Below, one piece after another: positions 9,732-18,092 of a stretch of 64,000 nt of DNA. Positions within the stretch are counted from its first letter, which is position 1; each line of letters begins with the position of its first letter. Under the pieces are notes generated by a model that saw only the letters and a list, made by a program, of their open reading frames with translations, had not been told where the DNA came from and did not search any database. Location of the stretch: assembly GCF_001423885.1 (NCBI RefSeq), contig NZ_LMPP01000002.1, forward strand, positions 442,575 through 506,574. Direction: 5' to 3'. Origin of the DNA: Rathayibacter sp. Leaf185 (GTDB taxonomy: Bacteria > Actinomycetota > Actinomycetes > Actinomycetales > Microbacteriaceae). Made by a program: the position numbers and the translations under genes.

Positions 9732-12185
9732 TCAGTCGAGCAGTGTGCCGTTGACGTCGGCGATGTCGCCCGTGTTGACCGGCGCCTTCCCGGTGCTGAC
9801 CTGGAGCGGCACGACGGCCCCGCGCAGCACGGTCTCGCCGGCACTCGGAGTCGTGGACGCGACGGAGCCCTGGGAGACGCTCGCGGAGTCGACGGGCTCG
9901 GTGATGCCGATCGTGAAGCCCGCCGCGGTGAGGGTCGCCGTCGCCTCGGCGACCGTCGAGCCGGTGACGTCGGGGACCTCTGTCGTGGTCGAGCTCCGCG
10001 CGGAGGAGGCGAGCATCGAGGTCGGCGGATCGATGAAGTCGTCTCCGCCGTACTTCTGGTCGAGCGCGGTCATGATCGGCTTGAAGATCGCGTGCCGGGT
10101 CTGGGCGGCCTGGGTCGGGATCCCCTCCGTGCCGGTGAGCCTGATGTTGCGGAGGTTGATCTTGGTGCCGTCGTCGAACCCGTTGATGCTGCCCACCCAG
10201 ACGGCCAGGGCGGCCGACTTGCTGGCCCCCGCGGTCCACACGTCGGCGGCGTCGTCCGTGGTGCCGGTCTTGCCGATGTGCTCGATGCCGTCCCTCGGGT
10301 CGGAGGCGTAGCCGGTGCCCGAGGTCATCACGCGCTGCATCGCGTACTGCATGCCGTGTGCGACCTCGGCGGTGACCGAGGGCGTGCAGGTCGAGGCGGG
10401 CGCGGCGACGGGCGCTCCGGAGGCGTCGGTGATCCGGTCGATCACGATGGCCGAGCAGGTGGTGCCGTCGTTGGCGATGCCCGCGTAGGCCGTCGCGATG
10501 GTCAGCGGCGCGATCTCGTTCGTGCCGAGGACCGAGGCGGGGCCGCTCTGGAGCTCTCTGCCGTCGGCCCGGTGCACGCCGAAGGACTCGGCGGTGGTGC
10601 GCACGTCGCAGACGTCGAGCTCGTGCGCCATCCCCATGAACCCGGTGTTGATCGAGTTCGTGGTGGCCTGGAGCGCCGTCATCGAGCCCGCGTCCTCGGA
10701 GGAGTCGTCGTTCTTCGGAGCGAAGCGGGCGCCGTCGTAGTACCCGTCTCCGTCGAGGTTGCACTTCTGCGGGTACGTGCTGAAGCCCGAGGTCGGCGAG
10801 GCGAACGACTCGTTGATCGTGTGCCCCGACATCAGCCAGCGTGCGAGGGTGAACACCTTGTAGGTGGAGCCGGTCTGGACACCGGACCCGCCGCCCATGG
10901 CGAGGTCGACGTTGAGGTTGATGGCGGTGTAGCCGGGGTTCGCGGCGAGGAACTCCTCGTCCTGGCTGTAGTTCGTGTTCTGCACCATCGACAGCACCCG
11001 CCCGGTGCCGGGCTGCACGGTGGCGGCGGTCGCTCCGAGATCGAAGCGCGGGTCGGTGGCGGGGATGTAGGAGCTCAGGGCGACCTGCGAGGAGCTCTGG
11101 ATGTCGAGGTCGAGCGTCGTCACGACGTCGAACCCGCCCTGGCGGATGCGCTGGTAGCGCTCGTCGTCGGTCGCACCGAAGACCTCGTCGTTGCGCAGCA
11201 CGTTGAGCACGTAGTCGCAGAAGTAGGCGGCGTTGCCGGCCGTCGCGCAACCCGTCGAGGGCTGGGTGATGTTCGGGGTGATCGGCTCGGCGACCGCGGC
11301 GTCGTACTGCTCCTGGCTGATCTTCGCGTACTTCAGCTCCTCCGCGAGGATGTAGTCGCGGCGCTCCTTCGTCTCGGCGTAGCCGTTGGCGGCACCGTTC
11401 GCCTCGTCGGCGGGGTCGTCGAAGCGGAACTTCTCGGGGTTGTTCACGATCGCGATCAGCGACGCCGCCTGCGAGGTCGACAGCTGGCTCGCGGGAATGC
11501 CGTAGTAGTAGTTGGCGGCCGCCTCGATGCCGTAGACCGTGCCTCCGAAGAGGGCGATGTTGAGATACCCGAGGAGGATGTCGTCCTTCGACGACTCCTT
11601 CTCGAGGCCGATCGCGAGGCGCATCTCCTTCAGCTTGCGCTCGGGAGTGGGGTCGATCGCCTCCTTGTAGGCCGCGTCGCGCTCGGCCTCGTCGGTGATC
11701 GACTCGGCCTTCTGCACGAGCACGTTCTTGACGTACTGCTGGGTGATCGAGGAGCCACCGCCCGAGTCGTTGCCGAGGAGGTAGGTCTGCGAGACGGCGC
11801 GCAGCGTGCCCTGGAGGTCGATGCCGCCGTGCTCGTAGAAGCGCGGGTCCTCGCCCGCGACGGCCGCGTCCTTCGCGGTCTGCGCGACGTCGTCCCAGCC
11901 GACCTCGACCCGGTTCTGGTCGTAGACCGAGGCGAGCAGGGTGGTGCCGTCGCCGGCGTAGATGTTGGTGCGCTGCATCAGCTGGCCGACGTCGAGGTAG
12001 CCCGGGAGGTTCTGGAACAGGCCGATCGTGTTGCTCGTCGCGAGCCCGGTCAACGCGAGCGCCGGGGTCACCCCGACGGTGATGAGGACGCCGGCGACGA
12101 CGCTCATCCCGATGAATCCCACGATCGCCCGCAGCGACATCCCGAGCGGCTTGGCGGAGCGTCGGGATGCGGTGGGGAGAGCCAT
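9732..12185 (-). CDS. Class A penicillin-binding protein with C-terminal PASTA domain (copy 2)
   Basis: An 817-residue paralogue of the downstream gene with the same order of parts: basic tail, membrane segment near residues 18-42 (AIVGFIGMSVVAGVLITVGV), GT51 transglycosylase (AVAGEDPRFYEHGGID, GGSSITQQYVKN), transpeptidase (STYK nucleophile, SINTGF, KTGTTDDAADVW) and a PASTA domain (VPDVTGSTVAEATATLTAAG). AAAGGA lies upstream of ATG 12185. Both catalytic centres look intact. The two genes are 193 bp apart on the same strand and clearly arose by duplication; whether they act at different growth stages cannot be seen. PASTA domains in this family bind cell-wall fragments or beta-lactams. Confidence 0.95.
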   Translation of the reverse strand: MALPTASRRSAKPLGMSLRAIVGFIGMSVVAGVLITVGVTPALALTGLATSNTIGLFQNLPGYLDVGQLMQRTNIYAGDGTTLLASVYDQNRVEVGWDDVAQTAKDAAVAGEDPRFYEHGGIDLQGTLRAVSQTYLLGNDSGGGSSITQQYVKNVLVQKAESITDEAERDAAYKEAIDPTPERKLKEMRLAIGLEKESSKDDILLGYLNIALFGGTVYGIEAAANYYYGIPASQLSTSQAASLIAIVNNPEKFRFDDPADEANGAANGYAETKERRDYILAEELKYAKISQEQYDAAVAEPITPNITQPSTGCATAGNAAYFCDYVLNVLRNDEVFGATDDERYQRIRQGGFDVVTTLDLDIQSSSQVALSSYIPATDPRFDLGATAATVQPGTGRVLSMVQNTNYSQDEEFLAANPGYTAINLNVDLAMGGGSGVQTGSTYKVFTLARWLMSGHTINESFASPTSGFSTYPQKCNLDGDGYYDGARFAPKNDDSSEDAGSMTALQATTNSINTGFMGMAHELDVCDVRTTAESFGVHRADGRELQSGPASVLGTNEIAPLTIATAYAGIANDGTTCSAIVIDRITDASGAPVAAPASTCTPSVTAEVAHGMQYAMQRVMTSGTGYASDPRDGIEHIGKTGTTDDAADVWTAGASKSAALAVWVGSINGFDDGTKINLRNIRLTGTEGIPTQAAQTRHAIFKPIMTALDQKYGGDDFIDPPTSMLASSARSSTTTEVPDVTGSTVAEATATLTAAGFTIGITEPVDSASVSQGSVASTTPSAGETVLRGAVVPLQVSTGKAPVNTGDIADVNGTLLD

Positions 12186-12552
12186 GGAGCGGTCGTCCTT
12201 TCGGCACGGCGGAGCCGTGGCAGTGCAGAAGGGGAGAGGGGCGAGAGCCTCGCGTCGAACATGCGTCCCCCGAGGTGAATCGTACGTGACGCATCCGACA
12301 GGGGCGCGTCCCTCCGCAGAACGACATGCGCGGTGGCGAGGATGCACAGGTCGTCTCTCAGCCTTCGCGGCGGCAGTCGCTCGAGGGGACCCCCGCGGGG
12401 CTGTGCGAAGGCCGTAACAGGCGCCCGTCGGGCGCGATGCCTCCGTATCGTTGACCCTGCGTCCCTCGCGCAGGACGCAGCGGCGACGCACCCGCACCAT
12501 GCGCCGGTCCCGGGGCCCCGGGACGGTCGGATCCGGCAGAAAGCACACCACC
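12186..12552 (+). promoter_or_regulatory. Divergent PBP/cysK intergenic region with two strong hairpins
   Basis: In this 367-bp gap CTGCGTCC-N8-GGACGCAG (12457-12480) and the perfect 18-bp palindrome GTCCCGGGGCCCCGGGAC (12507-12524) lie upstream of cysK; a further GCGCCCG/CGGGCGC stem is at about 12421. The palindrome ends 28 bases before the cysK ATG, which has no clear ribosome-binding site. They could be protein-binding sites or leader-RNA structures. No ORF of note is seen here. Confidence 0.45.
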
Positions 12553-13488
12553 ATGGCACGCATCTACGACGACGTGACGCAGCTCGTCGGCAACACCCCT
12601 CTCGTCCGCATCAACCGCCTCGAGGGCTCCGGCAGCGCGACCGTGCTCGCCAAGCTCGAGTTCTACAACCCCGCGAACAGCGTGAAGGACCGCATCGGCG
12701 TCGCCATCGTCGACGCGGCGGAGGCCTCGGGAGAGCTGCCTCCCGGCGGGACCATCGTGGAGGGCACCAGCGGCAACACGGGCATCGCCCTCGCTCTCGT
12801 CGGCGCGGCCCGCGGCTACAAGGTCGTGCTGACCATGCCCGAGACGATGTCGGTCGAGCGCCGCGTGCTGCTGCGCGCCTACGGAGCCGAGATCGTGCTG
12901 ACCCCCGGCGGCGAGGGCATGCGCGGCGCGGTCGAGAAGGCGCAGGCGATCGTCGCCGAGACCCCCGGTGCGATCCTCGCCCGCCAGTTCGAGAACGCCG
13001 CGAACCCCGAGGTGCACCGCCGCACCACCGCCGAGGAGATCTGGAACGACACCGACGGCGAGGTCGACGTCTTCGTCGCCGGCATCGGCACGGGCGGCAC
13101 CATCACCGGAGTCGGCCAGGTGCTCAAGGAGCGCAAGCCCGGCGTGCAGATCATCGGCGTCGAGCCGATCGATTCGCCGCTGCTCACCCAGGGCACCGCC
13201 GGTCCGCACAAGATCCAGGGCATCGGTGCGAACTTCGTGCCCGCGATCCTCGACCGCGAGGTCTACGACGAGATCATCGACGTGACCCTCGCCGACTCCG
13301 TGCGCGTGGCGCGCGACCTGGCCGCGCAGGAGGGCATCCTGGGAGGCATCTCCTCCGGTTCGATCATGTGGGCCGCCCTCGAGGTCGCCAAGCGCCCCGA
13401 GAACGCCGGCAAGACGATCGTCGCGATCGTCTGCGACTTCGGCGAGCGCTACATCTCGACCGTCCTCTACGAGGACCTCCGCAGCTGA
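12553..13488 (+). CDS. cysK: Cysteine synthase (O-acetylserine sulfhydrylase)
   Basis: A 311-residue PLP enzyme that makes L-cysteine from O-acetylserine and sulfide. Lys45 in [11 protein letters not shown] is the PLP Schiff-base residue; GTSGNTG near residue 75 binds substrate carboxylate; GTGGTITG is the phosphate-binding loop and [10 protein letters not shown] the conserved serine loop. The length and the ending [12 protein letters not shown] match CysK rather than cystathionine beta-synthase or CysM. The start ATG 12553 is chosen from family alignment ([18 protein letters not shown]); the frame remains open upstream. It is followed at once by cysE, so substrate supply and use are co-transcribed. 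Confidence 0.96.
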   Translation: MARIYDDVTQLVGNTPLVRINRLEGSGSATVLAKLEFYNPANSVKDRIGVAIVDAAEASGELPPGGTIVEGTSGNTGIALALVGAARGYKVVLTMPETMSVERRVLLRAYGAEIVLTPGGEGMRGAVEKAQAIVAETPGAILARQFENAANPEVHRRTTAEEIWNDTDGEVDVFVAGIGTGGTITGVGQVLKERKPGVQIIGVEPIDSPLLTQGTAGPHKIQGIGANFVPAILDREVYDEIIDVTLADSVRVARDLAAQEGILGGISSGSIMWAALEVAKRPENAGKTIVAIVCDFGERYISTVLYEDLRS

Positions 13489-13559
13489 GCGGGACGCCAG
13501 GTTCCGGTCGAGCAGGCACGATCTCGGCCGGAACCCAGCAGCCCGGCGCGCTCCGACGT

Positions 13560-14123
13560 CTGATCGAGGACGTCCGGACGGCGCGCGAGCGCGACCCCGC
13601 GGCCCGCAGCGCCGTCGAGGTCGTCCTCGCCTACCCCGGACTCCACGCCGTGTGGGTCCACCGCGTCGCCCACTCCTGGTGGCGGCGCGGCCTCCGCCTC
13701 CCCGCGCGTCTGCTCGCGCAGGCGGCGCGTGCCGTCACCGGAGTCGAGATCCACCCGGGCGCGGTCATCGGCCGTCGCCTCTTCATCGACCACGGGATGG
13801 GAGTCGTGATCGGCGAGACGGCTCGCATCGGCGACGACTGCATGCTGTACCACGGGGTCACGCTGGGCGGGAAGTCGGCTCGGCGCGAGCGCCGCCACCC
13901 GAGCATCGGCGACCGGGTGGTGCTCGGTGCCGGCTCCGTCGTGCTCGGCCCGATCACCCTGGGCTCCGATGTCAGCGTCGGCGCCAACGCGGTCGTGGTG
14001 AAGGACGCCCCGGACGGTGCCGTGCTGGTGGGCATCCCCGCGCGCGACCTTCGGGCGATGGGCCGCGCCGACGACGCCCCCGCCGACTCCGGCTTCTTCG
14101 TCGATCCCGCGATCTACATCTAG
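13560..14123 (+). CDS. cysE: Serine O-acetyltransferase
   Basis: A left-handed beta-helix acetyltransferase of the short CysE type (about 187 residues). It shows [20 protein letters not shown] with the catalytic His-Asp pair, [21 protein letters not shown], and hexapeptide repeats through [16 protein letters not shown], ending in the C-terminal tail that docks into CysK. It makes the O-acetylserine used by the gene just upstream. Odd point: there is no ATG, GTG or TTG between the cysK stop (13488) and the first conserved residues. I place the start at CTG 13560 ([13 protein letters not shown]), which aligns with family N-termini; ATC 13521 is another possibility, and a sequence error cannot be excluded. 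Confidence 0.9.
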   Translation: MIEDVRTARERDPAARSAVEVVLAYPGLHAVWVHRVAHSWWRRGLRLPARLLAQAARAVTGVEIHPGAVIGRRLFIDHGMGVVIGETARIGDDCMLYHGVTLGGKSARRERRHPSIGDRVVLGAGSVVLGPITLGSDVSVGANAVVVKDAPDGAVLVGIPARDLRAMGRADDAPADSGFFVDPAIYI

Positions 14124-14185
14124 CCGCGCGCCGGGCGGGAGGCGCCTGCGCGGCTCGGCCCGTCACTCCGCCCCCCTCGACACCC

Positions 14186-14261
14186 TTCGGCTCGTGACAC
14201 CACCTTCGGCTCGCGAGTACCGCGTATTCCTGCGAGCCGAACGCGATCTCGCGAGCCGGAG
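14186..14261. repeat. Nested TTCGGCTCG repeats between cysE and photolyase
   Basis: TTCGGCTCGC (14205-14214) pairs perfectly with GCGAGCCGAA (14232-14241), and CTTCGGCTCGCGAG (14204-14217) also pairs with CTCGCGAGCCGGAG (14248-14261) with one mismatch, giving alternative stems. A direct copy TTCGGCTCG is at 14186. It lies between convergent genes, so a bidirectional terminator is likely. Confidence 0.55.
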
Positions 14262-14287
14262 GTCCACCCGGAGTCGGTGGCCCGGGT

Positions 14288-15748
14288 CTAGGAGCCGTGC
14301 GCGATCCTCCGCGGAGCGCCCTTGATCGTCGCGAACGCGTCGAGCGCGTGCGCCCGGGTCTCCTTCAGGTCGAGGATCGGCGCGGGGTAGTCCTCGCCGT
14401 CCTGGGTGAGGGTGTCGCCGAGCGTCCACGGCTCGTGCACCGCCGAGCCGCCCACCGACGCGAGCTCGGGCACGTTCTCGCGGATGTAGTCGCCGTCGGG
14501 GTCGAACTTCTTCGACTGCGTCACCGGGTTGAAGACGCGGAAGTAGGGCGACGCGTCGGCACCCGAGCCCGCGACCCACTGCCAGTTGGCCGCGTTGCTC
14601 GCCGGGTCGGCGTCGACGAGCGTGTCCCAGAACCAGCTCTCGCCCACCCGCCAGTCGACGAGCATGTTCTTGATCAGGAACGAGGCGGTGACCATCCGGA
14701 CCCGGTTGTGCATGTACCCCGTGTTCCATAGCTCGCGCATCCCGGCGTCGACGAGCGGGTAGCCCGTGCGCCCCTGGTGCCACGCCTGGATCTCGTCGTC
14801 GTGCGGCTCGCCCCAGGGGAAGGAGTCGAAGCGCGTGTCGAAGTTCGCGGTCGCGAGATCGGGCCAGTGGAAGAGCAGGTGGTAGCAGAACTCTCGCCAG
14901 AGCACCTCCGACGCGAAGCGCTCGCCGCCCTGCCCGCGGTGCGTGCCGTCGCGGTGCGCCTCCTCGACCGCGTGCCATACCTGGAACGGGCTGATCTCGC
15001 CCCAGCGCAGGTGCGCCGAGAGGTTCGAGGTCGCATCCTGCGCCGGCTTGTCGCGCCCGTCGGCGTACTCGTCGAGCTGCTCGGCGATGAAGGCCCGGAG
15101 GCGCTTCGCCGCGGCCTTCTCGCCCGGCTCCCAGCGCTGCCGCAGGCCCTCGGCCCAGTCGGGGCGGGTCGGCAGCAGCTCCCAGTCGTCGAGGGTGTCG
15201 GAGGCGATCCGCCCACGGAAGCCGTCGATCGAGCGCGGTCGGGCGAGCGGGGCGCGAGGGGTGTCGCGGTTGCGGCAGGCCCGGGCGAAGGGGGTGTAGA
15301 CGGAGTAGGGACCGCCGCCGCCGGTCTGCACCGTCCACGGTTCGAACAGCAGCGAACCCTGGTGGCTCTCGGCCTCGATGCCGCGCGAGCGCAGGCTCTC
15401 CTTGACCGCCGTGTCGACGGCGCGCTCGGCTCCTCCGTAGCGGCGGTTCCAGTGCACCGCGCCCGCGCCGACCTCCTCGGCGAGCTGCAGGACCACGGCC
15501 TCCGCCGGGCCGCGCCGCAGCACGAGCGACGCGCCGTGCTCGTCGAGGTCGGACGCCAGCGAGACGAGGCTCCCGTGCAGCCACCAGCGCGCGGCGCCGC
15601 CGAGCGGACGGATCCCCGACGACTCGTCGTCGAGCACGTAGAGGACGACGACCGGGGCGTCGCGATCGACCGCTGCGCGCAGGGCGGGGTTGTCCGCGAG
15701 ACGCAGGTCGTCGCGGAGCCAGACGAGGGTCGGAGAGGAGGAGCTCAT
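14288..15748 (-). CDS. phrB: Deoxyribodipyrimidine photolyase (cryptochrome/photolyase family)
   Basis: A 486-residue FAD enzyme that repairs UV-induced cyclobutane pyrimidine dimers with light energy. The N-terminal antenna-binding Rossmann domain (VWLRDDLRLADNPAL) is followed by a helical FAD domain with LRWGEISPFQVWHAV, WREFCYHLLFHWPDL, GYPLVDAGMRELWNTGYMHN and NRVRMVTASFLIKNMLVDWR, the flavin-binding core. The tryptophans used for electron transfer are present in WVAGSGADASPYFRVFNP and nearby. ATG 15748 gives the canonical start; an upstream GTG at 15802 would add residues unlike any family member. Ends convergent with cysE. Confidence 0.95.
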   Translation of the reverse strand: MSSSSPTLVWLRDDLRLADNPALRAAVDRDAPVVVLYVLDDESSGIRPLGGAARWWLHGSLVSLASDLDEHGASLVLRRGPAEAVVLQLAEEVGAGAVHWNRRYGGAERAVDTAVKESLRSRGIEAESHQGSLLFEPWTVQTGGGGPYSVYTPFARACRNRDTPRAPLARPRSIDGFRGRIASDTLDDWELLPTRPDWAEGLRQRWEPGEKAAAKRLRAFIAEQLDEYADGRDKPAQDATSNLSAHLRWGEISPFQVWHAVEEAHRDGTHRGQGGERFASEVLWREFCYHLLFHWPDLATANFDTRFDSFPWGEPHDDEIQAWHQGRTGYPLVDAGMRELWNTGYMHNRVRMVTASFLIKNMLVDWRVGESWFWDTLVDADPASNAANWQWVAGSGADASPYFRVFNPVTQSKKFDPDGDYIRENVPELASVGGSAVHEPWTLGDTLTQDGEDYPAPILDLKETRAHALDAFATIKGAPRRIAHGS

Positions 15749-15857
15749 GATCTGACCATGATCGGCGAGGTCGTCGCCCGGAGCGAAGACCTGGCCGCGC
15801 ACGCCGGTGCGTGCTAACGGCCCCGTGTGTCAGCGGAGTGTCGTCAGCGCAGGCGCG

Positions 15858-16298
15858 TCACGCGGAGTCGACGCTTTCGCGCAGCTTGTCGCACAGCGCG
15901 ATCAGCTGCGCCAGCTCGTCGTCGTCGAGGGCGGATCCCACCTGGTCCGAGATGGTCTCCATATGGGTCATGGCGACGCGGCGGAACAGGTCGTAGCCCT
16001 GGTCCGTGATCGCGATGACCGTTCCGCGGGCGTCGGTCGGATCCTCGCTCTTGGTCACGAGGCCGCGGCTGACGAGCCGGTCGATGAGGCGGCTGACGCT
16101 GGGCTGCGTGAGCAGCACGTGACGATTGAGATCGCGCAGACGCGCTCGGCGCTCCGGCTGGCGAGTCAGGTTGAAGAGGACGTCGTACTCGTTGAGCGAG
16201 ATCTCCTTCGACGGGAACTCCGTGCTCAGTGTCCGCATCACGTGGACCTGGGCTCGGAAGAGCGACTCCCATGCCGCCACAGCGCGTCTCGATGCCAC
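15858..16298 (-). CDS. MarR-family transcriptional regulator
   Basis: A 146-residue winged-helix repressor. LNEYDVLFNLTRQPERRARL and DLNRHVLLTQPSVSRLIDRLVSR form the DNA-binding helices, and VTKSEDPTDARGTVIAITDQG is the beta-wing with the DxR signature. The C-terminal helices (LDDDELAQLIALCDKL) make the dimer interface. I start at GTG 16298 because AGAGGAGG lies four bases upstream; a GTG at 16337 has no such site. It is separated from a divergent WYL regulator by 317 bp containing two strong hairpins. The ligand and target genes are unknown. Confidence 0.9.
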   Translation of the reverse strand: MASRRAVAAWESLFRAQVHVMRTLSTEFPSKEISLNEYDVLFNLTRQPERRARLRDLNRHVLLTQPSVSRLIDRLVSRGLVTKSEDPTDARGTVIAITDQGYDLFRRVAMTHMETISDQVGSALDDDELAQLIALCDKLRESVDSA

Positions 16299-16382
16299 GC
16301 GGCCTCCTCTGTCGTTCTCAGGATACGGCGTGTCCACGCTCAGGAGGCACGCCGTGCTGACCCGTCCGGAACAGTCGCGGAG

Positions 16383-16523
16383 CCCGGACCGGGATCGCCA
16401 TCGCGTCGGTCCGGGAACGACAGAAGGCCGGCCGCTGAGGCGAGCGGCCGGCCTTCATTCCCTTGCACCAAGAGTGTCCTGCAATCACATTCGCGCTTCG
16501 CCGCCACAGCAAACGACTAACGC
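16383..16523 (-). ncRNA. Candidate structured marR leader or small RNA
   Basis: A predicted leftward promoter (16530-16557) would start RNA near 16523. Within 140 bases this RNA contains AAGGCCGGCCGCT-N6-AGCGGCCGGCCTT (16424-16455, 13 perfect pairs) and CCCGGACCG-N15-CGGTCCGGG (16383-16415, 9 pairs). Strong hairpins of this kind are unusual between divergent genes. It may be a roughly 100-nt RNA ended by the first hairpin, or an attenuated leader of marR. No known RNA family is recognised. Confidence 0.35.
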
Positions 16524-16529
16524 TCTTGA

Positions 16530-16557
16530 ACTATATTACGGATCGATAACGCCGCAA
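16530..16557 (-). promoter_or_regulatory. Predicted promoter reading toward marR
   Basis: On the minus strand TTGCGG (16552-16557) and TATAGT (16530-16535) are separated by 16 bases, a good sigma-70-type match in an unusually A+T-rich spot of this window. Confidence 0.45.
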
Positions 16558-16603
16558 GACCTGATTTGCTGAGACCTCGCTGGGTGCCTCCGGAGCCCAC
16601 CTC

Positions 16604-16609
16604 TAGGGT
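16604..16609 (+). promoter_or_regulatory. -10 element TAGGGT, leaderless start of the WYL regulator
   Basis: TAGGGT ends six bases before ATG 16616, so transcription is expected to begin at the start codon itself. Confidence 0.55.
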
Positions 16610-16615
16610 CGAGGG

Positions 16616-17323
16616 ATGACTCGCACCGACCGCCTCTACGCCCTCGTGGAGGAGCTGCGCGCCGTCGCACCGCGGCCGAGGAGCGCCCGCTGGCTGGCGG
16701 GGAGATTCGAGGTCAGCGCCCGCACGATCGAGCGAGACCTCTCGGCCCTGCAGCAGAGCGGAGTCCCGATCTGGGCGGAGCCCGGGCGCAACGGGGGCTA
16801 CTGCCTCGATCCGGCGCACACCCTGGCGCCCCTGAACATGACGGTCGACGAGGCTCTCGCGGTGATGATCGGTCTGGGCGCGCTCACGACCAGCCCGTTC
16901 CGTGACGCGGCGGCGTCGGCGCTCCGCAAGGTCGTGGCCGTCGCTGACGACAGCAGTCTCGCGGAGTCTGCGGCCCTGGCCGCCCGCATCCACCTGCTCG
17001 GCGTGCACCGACCCGGCGGGAATCCGCCCGCGCTGGCCGATGCGTTGACGAGCGGACGCGTCCTGCGGATCGACTACACCGACAGCCACGGCGTCTCCAC
17101 ACAGCGGGACGTCGAACCCCTGGGCTTCGTCGGCAAGGGCAGTGACTGGTATCTGATCGCCTGGTGCCGCCTGCGCGACGGTCTCCGGGCGTTCCGCGGC
17201 GACCGCATCACCGCGGCCGAGCCGCAGGCCGAGCGACCGCCGCGCCGTCCCCTCCGCGGGGAGGACCTCGGCATCATCGACGGGGAGCTGCGCAGGGTCG
17301 GTGCGGGCGGGAAGTCTCCGTGA
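16616..17323 (+). CDS. WYL-domain helix-turn-helix transcriptional regulator
   Basis: A 235-residue regulator of the YafY/PafC-like class. Residues 1-60 form an HTH_11 domain (RSARWLAGRFEVSARTIERDLSALQQSG) with a GGYCLD wing; the C-terminal half is a WYL domain with VLRIDYTDSHGVSTQRDVEPLGFVGKG followed by DWYLIAWCRLRDGLRAFRGDRI, the segment naming the family. WYL domains sense ligands, in some cases nucleic acids or nucleotides. The next gene, 76 bp downstream on the same strand, is a VOC protein and may be co-regulated (inference). Confidence 0.92.
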   Translation: MTRTDRLYALVEELRAVAPRPRSARWLAGRFEVSARTIERDLSALQQSGVPIWAEPGRNGGYCLDPAHTLAPLNMTVDEALAVMIGLGALTTSPFRDAAASALRKVVAVADDSSLAESAALAARIHLLGVHRPGGNPPALADALTSGRVLRIDYTDSHGVSTQRDVEPLGFVGKGSDWYLIAWCRLRDGLRAFRGDRITAAEPQAERPPRRPLRGEDLGIIDGELRRVGAGGKSP

Positions 17324-17398
17324 ACACCGACAGGACGGTGTCGCCGACGTGGCCCAGGGTGGAGTCGTCGGGCCGGGTGGCCCGACGGGAAGGACACC

Positions 17399-17773
17399 GT
17401 GGACCTCGTCTCGATCCGCATCATCACGCACGACGTCGATCGCCTCGCCCGCTTCTACGAGGTGGTGACGGGAGTGGTCGCCACCCGGCCCGCTCCGGTC
17501 TTCGCCGAGCTGAGGACGCCCAGCGGGCTCCTCGCGATCGCGAGCACGGCCACCGTCGCGATGCTCGGCGAGCGCGCGCCGACGCCCGGCCGCAACGACT
17601 CGGCGATCATCGAGTTCCTCGTCGCCGATGTCGACGCGGAGTTCGCTCGACTCCGCGACGTGCTCGAGGACGTCGTGCTCGAGCCCACCACGATGCCGTG
17701 GGGCAACCGCTCGACCCTCTTCCGCGACCCCGACGGCACCCTCGTGAACCTCTTCTCCCGCCCGTCGCCCTGA
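17399..17773 (+). CDS. VOC-family (glyoxalase/dioxygenase superfamily) protein
   Basis: A 124-residue protein with the paired beta-alpha-beta-beta-beta modules of the vicinal oxygen chelate fold: VSIRIITHDVDRLARFYEVV at the N-terminus and FLVADVDAEFARLRD in the middle, with RSTLFRDPDGTLVNLFSR at the C-terminus. The metal-ligand positions are only partly filled (the first strand has H9 near IITHDV), so catalytic activity is uncertain; some relatives only bind small molecules or drugs. GTG 17399 is preceded by GGGAAGGA. Confidence 0.85.
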   Translation: MDLVSIRIITHDVDRLARFYEVVTGVVATRPAPVFAELRTPSGLLAIASTATVAMLGERAPTPGRNDSAIIEFLVADVDAEFARLRDVLEDVVLEPTTMPWGNRSTLFRDPDGTLVNLFSRPSP

Positions 17774-17783
17774 CGCCGACACC

Positions 17784-17817
17784 GGCGGTCGAGGAACCAC
17801 GGATCGTCGAGACCGCC
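17784..17817 (+). terminator. Hairpin after the VOC gene
   Basis: GGCGGTC (17784-17790) pairs with GACCGCC (17811-17817), ten bases after the stop codon. No U-tract follows, as is common in this kind of genome. Confidence 0.5.
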
Positions 17818-17967
17818 CGTCAGCTCGGGCTCCCTCGACCTCTCACCCTCGGCGTCCCGGGGCGGCCGGAGTACCGGACTGCTGCACTGTCGATCACGCC
17901 TCCTGACGGTGCCGGCGCAGCCGCACGGCCCCCTCGGCGAGTGCGACGACCGGCCGCCATGCTCGAG

Positions 17968-18013
17968 GCGTCCGGTTGAGAACGCGTGCCAGCGTTCTCA
18001 ACGAGCCGGACGC
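17968..18013. terminator. 46-bp near-perfect palindrome between convergent genes
   Basis: GCGTCCGG + TTGAGAACGC, loop GTGCCA, then GCGTTCTCAA + CCGGACGC with a four-base CGAG bulge: 18 base pairs in all. It lies in the 319-bp gap between the VOC gene and the orphan OmpR-type regulator, in which I find no gene. Bidirectional terminator is the simplest reading; a protein-binding site is possible. Confidence 0.55.
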
Positions 18014-18092
18014 AGCACGCTCTGCGGGACGCAACCACCCTGGGAGCCGACCGCGGCGGAGCGAGCGCTGCGCGCTCGCGCAGCGATCCGAC

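Noticed and set aside
15748-15802. Upstream GTG start for the photolyase
   Set aside because: The extra 18 residues match no photolyase and lack a ribosome-binding site; ATG 15748 gives the family N-terminus.
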